Assembly (NCBI GenBank): GCA_030704615.1
Contig: CM060734.1
Coordinates: 50,050,042 to 50,114,041 of the forward strand
Length of the DNA stretch: 64,000 bases
Source of the DNA: Takakia lepidozioides
Taxonomy: Eukaryota > Streptophyta > Takakiopsida > Takakiales > Takakiaceae
Reading direction: 5' to 3'
Made by a program: the position numbers and the translations under genes. How positions within the stretch are numbered: position 1 is the stretch's first letter; each line of letters starts with the position of its first letter. The notes below the pieces were generated by a model. The model saw nothing but the letters and a program-made list of their open reading frames with translations. It was not told the origin of the DNA and searched no databases. Of the stretch, positions 23,397 to 34,657 are shown in pieces.

Positions 23397-25196
23397 TGCA
23401 AAGATATAGGTATCACATAAGTAGGCATATCAGTGCTCGTGGGGAGGGCATCTTCATTTTTGAAATATACCCGTACATTGATGGGGGATATTCTCACTAT
23501 CTGAGACATCTGTTCTGTTGTCCGAGCTCTGTGGACTTTCTTAGCATAGCAATGGCACTCAAGGACAGTTGTCTATACGGGCTTTCCGTTCATGCCATTG
23601 TCCCCCAAAAAAGCTTAGAGAGTGACCCTCTTCAGGAAATGGTCCTTCCAGCTCATTATTATGGAGATCCCTGTAAAAACACATGGTCTCACCGAGCTTG
23701 TCCTTGGAGGTATGGAGAATATATAGTGATCAGAAGAATCTGTAGAATTGGAACCAAGATACATTAAACATTGTTACAGGGATCAAAAGATTGGTATAGG
23801 ATCAGGCTGACCTTCACTCTCTCTGTACCATAGAGCCCACTGAAAGCTCAAGTGGGCACTTCAAAGACAGTATGAGTGAATTGGGACGGTTGACATAGTC
23901 TTTCAAAGTGGATTTCAACTGTGTGCCACAATACAGGTTTCATAACCTTGCCATCATAAGCCATTGGTGTTGTACCAGCCATGGCAGGTGATTCTGCAGT
24001 CTGGGAGCATATGAACCAAGTACGATATTGTGACAGGTATGTATGACATACCATTTGTGAAAGAGTCGTTTGAAGGGGAAAAAGCTGTCACTTTCCTTTG
24101 ACCTGATGCACGACCCTCCCCTCTTGACCATTCTGTAAAATCAAATGTAGTTGACGTGAAACACAAAACACGAACAGTTGTTTGGAAGACAGAGGATGTC
24201 TTGCAATCAGAGACAAAGAACGAGGGGAGAAAAAAAGGGAACAGCAACAGGAACTTTATACTGCCCCAGAAAGCCCAAAGAGCTCATGAGACATAAATGT
24301 CTAATCAACAATCAAACCAGATATAAATTACTGCCCGAAACTAGAGGCGCTTGCAAACTAAAGCAAACTAAAGCCTCTAATCACATAAGGAGGCAGCAGG
24401 CCCTTTGTCTGTCAGTAGCAGTTGATGCAAATCTGAAATCTGGGTTAGTGGATTACATAGGGCAAGAGAAAAAGAAATGTTCCGTCTCAATTTCTAGCAG
24501 TGTGCAAGCTTGATGAAACCCTCTCCTCACTCGGTCAGTAATATGAGCTGCCATTTGTAGGCCACATGTCTGTCACAATGTATATTCCAAGCACCCTGCC
24601 TTATCAGCCTGTCCCCAATTCATCAGGATAAACCCCAGGAGGTGGAATAGCAGAATTGTGTTAAGAGTGTGTGGTTGAAGAGAAAACAGCATAGCCTCTG
24701 AAACAGCAGATGGTAAGCCCGTGTCAGCTAATCTGCCTGTTACAAAGTGCCAAAATCTGTGCAGAGTTATCGCCTAACTGGCTGGTAATTCCACTTCTGT
24801 CCCATAAGCTCAACTTCCTTTTCTTTGAATGGGAAGCAGCCCAAACTTACATTAAGGGAACTGACCTGAAGCTATGGGGATTGCATCATGACAAGATTCT
24901 GTCAAAAACCTCCACGATACAAGACCTTGTGGAGGCTTTCTGTGCAGGGTCCACGCCTGTCAGGCATATCACACATCTTCTCTCTCTTCTCTGTTCCACT
25001 CAGACCAGGCACGGGGTCAATGGCCGCAAGGCTACGGCATACAACATCTTATGAGTACATCCACTCTCTTCTCTCTTTTTAGAATCTCTCCAACTCTGAA
25101 AATCTTGAGGCTGAGCCTGAAGCCCTGGCCTGTTGGTGTCTAACTGCTGTGTGGCTCCCACACAGCAAGTTGATGCTTGTGTGAAGGGCTTACTAG
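23397..25196. other. unassigned; includes short dispersed repeat
   Basis: There are several open stretches of 60-115 codons (for example plus strand 24710-25054) without a recognised domain. The segment 25013-25058 recurs in reverse at 42725-42770 (see repeats). No gene is called. Confidence 0.35.
25013..25058 (+). repeat. 46-bp dispersed repeat (copy 1)
   Basis: GGGGTCAATGGCC, CAAGGCTACGGCA and CTTATGAGTAC, in order. The reverse complement occurs at 42725-42770 with few mismatches. At both loci a CT/GA-rich run lies next to it. Confidence 0.65.
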
Positions 25197-25197
25197 A

Positions 25198-25413
25198 GGA
25201 TATCTGGAAAACCCGAACTAATTGTATTTATCAAGGTAAGTCGCGCCAACCACTGGCTACCACTTCAGTTCCACCTGCACCAACTAGATCCTGAAAACTT
25301 TCATCTGACTTAACTCACAAGTACTACCACCAAAGAATCCTTTGTGAAGGGCTTACTCTAGTAGCGTGACTTACCTTAGTAAAGATAATTAGTTCGGGTT
25401 TTCGAGATATTCC
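25198..25413. repeat. foldback element with about 45-bp arms
   Basis: The left arm 25198-25242 (GGATATCTGGAAAACCCGAA onwards to AAGGTAAGTC) pairs with the right arm 25368-25413, which reads back as GGAATATCTCGAAAACCCGA to AAGGTAAGTCAC. The loop is about 125 bp. The word GTGAAGGGCTTACT is directly repeated just outside or at the arms (about 25180 and 25344). No coding potential; probably a MITE. Confidence 0.7.
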
Positions 25414-27859
25414 TTCACTCAAACATCAACTTTCTGTATGTCAGCCGGTGAACTGAAGTCTTCCAGCTCAGGATGCTTATTTGATATGTATGACAGGGAA
25501 GGTGGATAATGTGTTCATTTTCACGATTAGGCCTAGAAGGGCTTTTATTCGCCTCCTTTTGACATGCCTAAACATTTGTGGAGTGGTCGGCATTGATGTG
25601 CATCACCCACCACACTGAGAGTATGACCCTTCAGTGATTTCTTGAGTGATGAGCTCATTCATATAAGCTCAAAACTCTTGAACCTGCTTTATAATTTGCC
25701 CGACCCCCACTACCTTGTATGGATTTGCTGGTTTTGATTGTGTTTGGGTTTGGGTTATGGATCCGTGATTCAGAACATTGGGCACTGTATCATTCACTTG
25801 GCCTGAAATAAGGCAGCAACTAAATCAAATTTGAATGACAAACCCTCAAAGTAGATGGTCTAAATCACCAGATTGAAGTTGGAAATTGCTCCCTTGATCC
25901 GCTGTAGTGGTTACTGCTGAGGGCCACCCTCGGTTATGCACAGTTCATGGGCGGAAATGACATCTTGTACATGGTCTTTGATTCGGGACTGCCTTCAGAT
26001 CATTTCATAAGAAGCTCTCATGGATCTTCAATCTTCTATTGACAACACATTATCACCCTGTTGATTTGAAGAGCATCAAACCGCAAGACATCGCCAACAC
26101 ATCTATGAAAAATATACGGAAGCACAGTAATGAAATTATTCCATTGCAACATCTCATAGAGACTGTAAAACTTAGCTCCACCAACTTGGCTCCACCTTGA
26201 CCTTAGTGGAGGGCGATCCGAATTGTTTTTCTAAACACATTCTTTCTGGTATTTTGCCCAAAAGATTGGAGGTCACCAGGACCTTAACCTGTCTTGTCAA
26301 CACTCACTAGGAGGGTCAACAATGCAGCATACATCCAACTTCCGTTCTGCTTCCAGCAAGATGGGCACAGGACATGTTCCTTGCGCCCCTGCAAATAAAA
26401 CAAAAGCTTCTCCTGATGGTGTCACCATGGCAAAATTTGGCCCCAAAGGTCACCGGGGCCGCCTGTGGTGGTGTACATCAATCCAAAAAATGTGCCTCAT
26501 CGATCCCGTCTTAGGGTTGGACAGCGGTATGGAGGCAGATTGGTCATAGTAGAGTGCTCTTCGATGACCATAGAGGACACCCAGGATAGTAGGAAAGCCT
26601 GCCTATTCGTGTCAAGGACTTGAAACTTGTAGCAGATTTCATACTGCTCAACCAAGACATATTATTGCAGTATTGGGAACTGAAGGACCCCATGGACACG
26701 TTAGACATGCTACTGAGTTTGAGACAGGTTGCTGAATTTGAAACAAGTTGTGGACCACTGGCAATTTTTCTTTCATAAAGGCAATCCAAGTTATGTCTAA
26801 AATCTGAAGTAGGAATTGCCAGTCATATATTGGATTTGTATTCTAGTCACAGGAGCTGGCCAAGGTATTGGGACATGGATGCTTATCGGACCAGCCTCAA
26901 CCCCAATGTTTGGCAACAATGAGGCATCAGGGTATTCTGGTAGTTGTCATTGTTTTTTTTTCTGTAAATCATTAGTTGCAACTATCTAGCTTGTAGCTGT
27001 TGATGCGGCTGCTCAGTGGGGATCTTCCTCATGCTATTAGACAATCAGTGAGTAACTGTGCATCATCGGTAAGAGTTGATCAATTTCCCACATCTTTGGT
27101 GCATGTAGAGCATTGGAAGGGCTTGGAAAAACATGGGCATGGATATAGCTTTATCATATGAATGATGTTCACCAGCTTCACAGCTGCCTGTTGAAGAGAC
27201 CCACTATTAGTTGTTCAGATGGTTGTTTTTGAGCCAGCTCTGTTGAAGGTAGCAATAACCATTTTGGCAATGTGCGAAGATGAGGTGTATTAGCTACCTC
27301 TCCATCATTCGACAATAAACATGCAGTGATTTCTTGTACTGTTTTGGTTCTCGCTGTGATGCCACAAACTTTTGTCATTGAATATTACGACACAGCTTTG
27401 TGTAGTACAATCTTCCCTCTGAATTGAATCTGTTGTTTGCTTGAGCTGAACCACAATCTCATGGGCCAACCATGTGTAGATGGGAATTTACAAGTGAGTT
27501 ATTGTTCTTTGTAGTAAGTACTCATGCCTTGCACTTAGTCGCCTTGAATATGTGGCCCTGTGCGCCTTCACTTTCCCACAAGTATGCAATGGTTCCCTCT
27601 GATGCATACTTTGGTTCACCCATGTCAGAAACATCTATGGGAAGTGTTCTCATCTATACCATCGCAAGTAAGCATACCCACAAGTCTATGATGATCCATG
27701 ATACCTCTGATATAAATCTGTCAAAAATTGTATTCCAACTCGTGTATTCTTTCTCTTCTGGTCCCACCCATTTAAGGGTGAATGCCAGGTAAGATGTATG
27801 TTTTGTGAGTTTGCTACTGATGGAAGTAAAGAACTTTTCAGTGCTGCATTCTGGTCGTT
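25414..27859. other. unassigned; possibly decayed upstream part of the kinase pseudogene
   Basis: No intact gene. The plus-strand open stretch 27472-27792 contains an IASKHTHKSMMIHDTSDINL segment that loosely resembles a GAF-domain strand as found before the kinase core of hybrid histidine kinases. That is weak evidence. The remainder shows no motif. Confidence 0.3.
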
Positions 27860-28190
27860 GCCCATACCGCATTTTCCTTTCAGAAGCAATTTACATTCTT
27901 ACTGCTATGAACTAAGAACTCCATTGAGTGGAGTCATAGGGCATGGCTTCAGAGGAATGTCTCGAAACTATATTACGAACATCTGGGGAATGCCTGCTGT
28001 GAGTCATCAATGATATCTTAGACTTCTCGAAATCCGATATTGCCGGAAAATTGACGATCAGTCCAGTACCGTGCAATTTGCGCAACGTGGTTGGCGATGT
28101 AGGGAGCATGCTAGCTCTTAGGGTGGAGCCCAAAGGAGAGTGGTCCTGCTCTGTCTGCAGTTTTTGCGGACGCCTTACGATTACGACAAA
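27860..28190 (+). pseudogene. hybrid-type histidine kinase fragment (HisKA plus start of HATPase)
   Basis: The plus strand encodes YELRTPLSGVIG, then after a frameshift ETILRTSGECLL, a TGA, VINDILDFSKSDIAGKLTI and PCNLRNVVGDVGSMLA. After another shift it reads VFADALRLRQIS. This is the H-box region, second HisKA helix, linker and N-box start of a sensor histidine kinase, in the correct order. The phospho-accepting His of the S-H-E-L-R-T motif reads Tyr here, so even the preserved part could not autophosphorylate. There are at least two frameshifts and one stop, and the rest of the ATPase and any receiver domain are not visible. Confidence 0.7.
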
Positions 28191-29104
28191 TTAGTAACCT
28201 TTTTTGCTGTCACCTTTCCTGAATGCCCTCAACATGTTGCAATGGCTTGTTTTGCTTCCGGAGCTTGTCGCAGTGTAGGATTCCCCTTCTAGTTATACCT
28301 AAATGCGCAACAGGATCTATGATAAGTTGCAATCTCAAGGACCAGGACTTGCTACTTAACTTCTCCTTCCGGTAAGGCATCTTGTTATGGAAATTCGAAA
28401 CTTTATACAATGCCCTTTGAGTGGATTGAATTCAGCATCAAGATGAGTTGAAGGGTCAGATATCAGTCAAAGTGCAACCTCATTATGTGTTGGGAACTTG
28501 AGGGCCCACATGCCTCTCTGCGAATCCTAGAAAGGCCTCACGATTGATAAGGTCAGCAGTGCACTGTATTTGCAAAAGGCATCGGAAAGGAGGTGAAGTC
28601 TGATCTGATCATAACAGAAGGATCAAAAAAATCTCTTGAGTATAACTCTCGTTCAACCTTAAAACATTCTTCGCACATACGTTTCCTGATGGTGGCGATC
28701 TCACTGCATGGATGAATAGTCTGTGGCGATGAAAGTTGTTGCTAAAATGGGCCCACCGAACAAAAGCACAGTAAAGGGAAAGAATTTGGCTAGCATAACA
28801 GATGCCATACTATCCACTTAGAAAAATTCAAAACGATTACCTTCAGGGAGGTTGTTGAAATTCACTGAAGAGTTACCTCCAGGGAGGTATTCTAAAGGAG
28901 TTGGGAAAATTCTCGTAAACTATTATATCTTGCTGATATTTGTGGGACTAAAGTTCGGTATATTATCATCGCATCTCGAGTATTATTCATCTCAACTTTA
29001 GTGTAAACCGCGGGTTCGGATGATCATCCATAGGATGTTTGAAAGTTCTCATCCATCATTCCATATTGTAGAAGGGATGAAACTAGGTGGCAATAATTTA
29101 TTTT
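28191..29104. other. unassigned sequence
   Basis: Downstream of the kinase pseudogene; no continuing kinase motifs or other genes recognised. Confidence 0.35.
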
Positions 29105-29118
29105 TTGGTTCCCTTTTA

Positions 29119-29290
29119 CTATTATTATTATTATAAAGAAAGGGGGCAGATGCCCTTTAAATCATCACCGACGTCCAACATTATTTGACCTCCCAACTTG
29201 CCCTAGAAACCATCCAGGGTTCGAACCCAGGAAGCGAAACTAATCTTCTTTTTACCTCCTCTTCCTAAGTTGGATTTGCACGAATGCATC
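29119..29290 (-). mobile_element. SINE-like element with (TAA)n tail
   Basis: On the minus strand: a tRNA-type B-box, CTGGGTTCGAACCCTGG (about 29213-29230), then an unstructured body. The 3' segment TGATTTAAAGGGCATCTGCC is followed by a (TAA/TAATAA)n tail at 29119-29135. The 3' segment resembles the end of the LINE relic at 11507-11545, as expected for a SINE using LINE machinery. A good A-box was not found. Confidence 0.5.
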
Positions 29291-31859
29291 CAAAAGTATC
29301 CCCAACAGAGACATGTTTTCATACTTCGAATGCAAAGTTCATCTATAGAGGATGAAATCTCACCCTTTTTACCTGATTAAGGTGCTGTTAATCGGCAGCA
29401 ATAATAGAAGGGTCACCATTTTGTCACCTTTTTGCAGGGCAGGGTCAAACTAATCATGAACTGTCCCTCTGTAACTGCAGTTTCTTGGGCACAGTATAAT
29501 AGAATAGTAGGTCCTGATCACAATATAATGCATATGACTGGTGTCATTTGCACCATGGGACTGAGTGCCCCCAAGGGTTTCTTGTTTTCTTGAAAAACAA
29601 GGGACCCCAGGTATGTGAGTGCCAGACTCACTCACTGAATGAACATAGGAACTATCATGGGGATTCTTTTTATTTTTATTTTTATTTTTTTAAGGGATGG
29701 GGGTTTGAATGCATATTAAGTTCTGTGCTTGTTGAAATCGAAATAACTGGAAAAAAAAAAAAAAAAAAAAAAATTGATCCCCATTTGGTTGCTCTTAGGC
29801 TGTTGTTGATAAGTTTAGTCTCTACCTGTGATCTAATGTGATGTTTGTGTGTGTTTCCTGAGTGTTTGTTAAGAAGTGATGAGGAAAGAACTGACTCTGA
29901 ATTGGAGTGACAGTGAACAGTGAAGCTTTGCTAATAAGGATTGTCCAGAACAGCACAACAAAGATGGTGGACACTGGACATATTCCTTTGAACTTTCCCT
30001 CCTTTTTCTGCCTTGATCGACTCCTTTTCAGAACATTTCTAGAGTTTGAGAGGAGTTCTTCTGAGCAAGTCAGGATGATGCAGAATATCATCCAAAAGCC
30101 TATGATGGTCTTGGGAGAATTACCTGCTCCCTTGTAATGTCATCTAGTGTGCTGTGGGATCCAAACAACAATGCAAACATTTTTCATTCATCTGTTCATT
30201 CATGGTGACAGCGGTAGTCAAGCTAACGTCCTTGACCTTGGTTTTCATGTACATAGCAGGGTGGTCTATATCTGACTACACTCTGTCACTGTACAAATAC
30301 CATTAAATTCAAACTTTGGGTTCTCTATTCCAAATGATGACACATGCCTCCATGAAAACTTCACTCATTTCTGATCGTCTCCAGTCTCTACTGCATTGCA
30401 CCGTTGAACTTTTGCTGGTTCTTCGTACAGGAGCTCAGGATATAATTTGATTACCTACACTCTCAAATTCCAATCCGGTTTCCGGGAATACAGGTTAATT
30501 GTTTGGTAGCATTCTTGATAGGTACATTTAATAAAGGAGTGGTCAACCTCAACTTGAAGAGGGCCCATGCTTGGACAGGTTCCAAGAGTAGTCATAAATA
30601 AAGTCAACAAAAGTTGGAGATGGTCATCTACCTAGAGTCGGTGAGTTCTTTAATATATTCATGACCTTGTTCCTCGCAAGAAAGACACTAAAACAGTATT
30701 ATAATCACCCAATACAGAATCTGGCTTATTCCCAATCCAAGTTTGTAATGGTAGTAAATTCATGTACCTATGTCGATTGAAGCTGGTGAGTAATCTCACC
30801 ACAGCAGTTACTCAAGAGATTAGTTGGCATAAGCTTTGTACAGCATTGCGGCGCTATCCTTCTCCAGACTCCAGAGTGGTTGTTTGATAGAAATGTGTCG
30901 CTGTATCAAGTGGAGTGAACCATCCATGTTTTCAGCATGATCTGCCAAGCCCCCCATCATTGGCCTGTGTTGTGAAATAGTGAGATGATCAATACACATT
31001 CAACACAGAACCCAAGGTTCATCATGAGCACGGACAGATATCTTGCAACAGGACACCAGTGAACAGTATACCTCGGTTCGGTGTTTTTCCCATCTATCTA
31101 GGCAACAATATCAACATGATATCATGCATTATTAGAATCCATTGATTGTGTGGTGCCTGAGCGGCGACGTTACCAGGCAATATCCAATGCTGATGTCGAT
31201 TGCATATGTCATTCATTTGCAGGCGCCGGGTTTTGTCAACATAAAATATTGATGCCCAACAAAGCTGGCTGTCACACCTGCTGTACATGTTAGGTTGCGT
31301 TAGGTGAGCTCTTGCTGGAAATAACAAACCCCCACCTGAAAAATTACTCTCCATTGTCCAAAGCCTTGAAAATAAATGTGCCCCCTCATTACCCCACCAA
31401 ATTCTTGAAGAAAACTAATCCCTTTTTGGCCCCCCATCATTCAATTGGTCTCAATGTGTGTCTCCTCGTCCCCTCACATTCAATGAAAGCCCTGGAATAG
31501 CAAACCAACAAAAGAAGCAATACGGCAACAGAGCATGTGAAAGATCCCAGCTCCACCGTCATCATCTGGTCTCCTCCTCTGTCTTGTTTGTACCAGCCTC
31601 TCTGCAGATGCTCTGCTCTATGTCTGTGTGTGTATGTGCACATTTTCTCAGTACAGAGATGGCAGCCAGACTTGTCAGTCTCACCTTCCTTCATACTTCT
31701 CCCTGTCCCCGCTCCATTTAAAAACTGTAAACGGAATAATAAAATCAATTGTTTACTCAATCGCTGTACCGTTGTCCTAACGTCCTAACAGTAAGATTCT
31801 TTGGTGAGCAGTCGGAGGATTCGAGTCTGTCAGTCTGAAAATAGAAGAAAGGGGAAAAG
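29291..31859. other. unassigned sequence
   Basis: About 2.5 kb without a recognised gene. It contains a poly(A) run at about 29750-29773, possibly the tail of an old retroposon. Several 60-110 codon open stretches show no family features. Confidence 0.35.
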
Positions 31860-32600
31860 GCCACAAATTACCTTATACATGACTGGCACCAGCCTGTCAT
31901 GTCCGGAATAGTAACCGGTCATGTAGCCGCGCCGCGCTTCCACCGCAGTTACGAGGATCATGTGAGCGACTGGCAACACCCGGTCGTTGCGACTGGTATT
32001 AGCCGGGCGGAAAGCCCACAGAGCGAAGTGCCTGGATGGGACGTAACCGGCCCCAGCAAGTGGGCCGGTTAACACGTTCGGCTTTAATTCAAATTCGTGT
32101 GGCAGTTGCCGTAGTTTGGCGGGAACCGTAGTGGCGCCTGTCAGTCGGTTGCCCGCTGTCACCCACGTGGCATACCTCCACTGGCCCGGACCGTGTATTT
32201 AGTCCGGTCCATCGCCAAATTGAATTTAGTTTAGCCGTATTTGACTTCCTTTAGCCAGCTCGCGATGGATGGATGTATGTCGGATGGAATGGGTATTGTT
32301 CATCGACGAGGGTGGGATCCGCAAAGATATTGATTGCCAAGGTCCCGCCAATCAGTAAACCCGAAAGCTCCCATTCTCCCGCTTTAGGAGGAGCGGCATC
32401 CCACGCGCCACGTAGACAAGATACACTCCATCGGCTGCCACGTGTTTGGAGTATTTGTCGTTAGTTGTCCGCGGGCCCCAACTTGTGGCGGTTTTATTAT
32501 AATAGAATAATAATTAAATAATATATTGGCGCTCTTTTGGCGAAACGTTGGCGGAAGCCACGTTTCTAGTCCCGCCACTCGGCAATAATAATAAAGGTAA
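31860..32600 (+). promoter_or_regulatory. GC/CpG-rich presumed promoter region of the DUF547 gene
   Basis: A switch to GC-rich sequence full of short CCGG/GGCC palindromes, containing G-box cores CACGTG at 32164-32169 and 32439-32444. It is followed by CT-rich sequence (32600-33100) typical of plant 5' UTRs. No coding frame fits. A similar GC-rich block lies upstream of the gene at 63.8 kb. Confidence 0.4.
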
Positions 32601-34657
32601 TAATAATCCGGCGGACTACTGCTTCTCTCTCGCGCAACAGTGCGCTGCTGCCCCTCTCTTATTGATGCGCTGCATCTGGTTTTCTCCTGAAGTTTGTGAT
32701 CCCGAGGCATGCTTCTTTGCTTTCCGATCGGTCCGATTCTCATGTGCTGTTCATTGCAGTTCTGCTGCAAATCAAGCAAATTTGCTGCACTCTTCTCTCT
32801 GTAATTCGTGAACTGACTCTCTTTTTCTCTGGACGCTTCACGACGCTGTATCGGTTCGCTTCTCTTGTCCAGCGCTGCGAATTAATGAATTTACTGCTAC
32901 TGGTGCTCTGCGTCTGATTGTCTCTTGACGTTTCTTATCACGAGTCATTTCTATGTGCTTTCCGAGCACTCTCTATCGTTCCTCTTCTCCTCTCTTGCTC
33001 GTCCCGCAAAATCGAACGTGCCTGAGTTTGTACTCGGCTTTATTCACAGCCATCTCTCTCTCCTCGCTCACCTATCCCCGGAATCCCCTCCACCTCACCT
33101 CCCGGCCTCCCGTGGAATTTGTGAAGTAACTTCTTCTGTGTATCTTAGAGTCAAAGCTGCAGTTTTCGATTTTTCTTAGTTGTTTACTTGTTGTTCCTTT
33201 GTTCTCTATGGCTGTTTTGTTTCTTCTTGCATAGAGTATCCACTGTTGTCTGGGATATGGTCTATCGTTCTCCTTCAATTGGTTACCTTTCAATGTACGC
33301 CTGGAGTTTATCGACATGTATTGCCTGTGCCAATGAGTATTTCCGACACCAGCACTGAACACTGGTATTTGTCTTGGGAGAGCCTCCTCTCTGTCTATCA
33401 TTTCTTCGTTTTCCAACCGAGGTTGAATTCCAAACTTTGTAGTTACATCAAGTGTGTTTCAGTCACCAAGTGCTCTAGTCGATTTTTTCTACAGGAGCTG
33501 GCTGAAAGATCTCTCCCCTTCTTTGGACTCTGAGCCTCGTAGACATGTCCTTCAGTTAGATCACCATATACCGATTCTATAATGGGCCGAGAAAAATGTC
33601 CGCTTCCAAAAGCAGGCATGGAGCTGTGACCAGCACCTTTCGAGCACCTCTTTCATGGTTGTAGGTATGTTTGCACTGTCCCCTTGCTCTGAACTTCACC
33701 TCTCCCCTCCCCCTGGCCCCTGCCCTTTCGTCTCTTGGATTCCCTCTCTTTCCAGAGCGTTTTCGGTTAAGCCATTGCTTTGCGGGGAATCAAAACTGGA
33801 ATGTTGCTTGCAAAGACTCTGGTTTATTTCCTGTCTTCTAAAATTAAAATGTCGGGTAAAATCTCTCAGGACCCCTGATAGGCCAGTCATCCGATGAGAG
33901 CCTAGGGAGCGCCTTAACTTGCTATGCAGCCTCCCGCTGTTCCTTTGCTATATTTCTTTCAACTGTGGGATCTCCCCCCTTCAGCGTTTGTGAGGACACT
34001 TTAGTCCAATAACTAAGTGTGTGACGTTTGGGCCGACAAGATGGTGAATTTAGTTTGTAGCAGCCCCATAATACTCTCTGGTACAATTTATATTCACCAG
34101 CTTACAGTTGCATGACCTTCAGCAGCTCTAGACGAGCCAAAGTAATTGGGTCCTGTCAAAGCTTAACATCTTCAGATGTAGAACGTGACAATATCAAACT
34201 GCACATTTGGACCGGAGTGAGTGGCGGAAACTCGGATTGGGAATCTCCTATGGATATAATGTGTGTCAGGACCACTCAAAACCTACGATGGGTCCATCTT
34301 TTAAAATTTAATGCAGGCCTCTCTTTCCCCCGGTGATCTCGACGCTGTTCGAGTGAAGTTCCTGAAAATGGGAATTTTAAAGCAATTGCAGCGGGTAGGG
34401 ACCCCTCGAGTGTGGCAACAAATTTGAAGTCGATTTAGAGCCCAGTTGTCGCCGTAGCTTGAACCCTTGAATCGGGCTTGTCTTAATAGAGTGCATCTGA
34501 AGGATAACTGTACGAGGTATTGTTGAACGAATGGCTCTCATCATTACGGTCGTAAATTGCACTAGAGTTAGAAATTTTTTACAAGCTATTCGGATTCGTG
34601 TCATTGCAAAGTCGAACCTAATGTATGGATTTTGATTGTGTGAGGGAAACAGCCTCA
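32601..34657 (+). other. presumed 5' UTR and 5' intron(s) of the DUF547 gene
   Basis: CT-rich and T-rich sequence with no family motif in any frame. An acceptor (gggaaacag, ending at 34652) lies just upstream of the first coding ATG, which suggests that upstream exons are non-coding. The exact transcript start cannot be read from the sequence. Confidence 0.35.

Noticed and set aside
29210-29232. Intact tRNA gene
   Set aside because: Only a B-box is present; no A-box, acceptor stem or anticodon arm could be formed.
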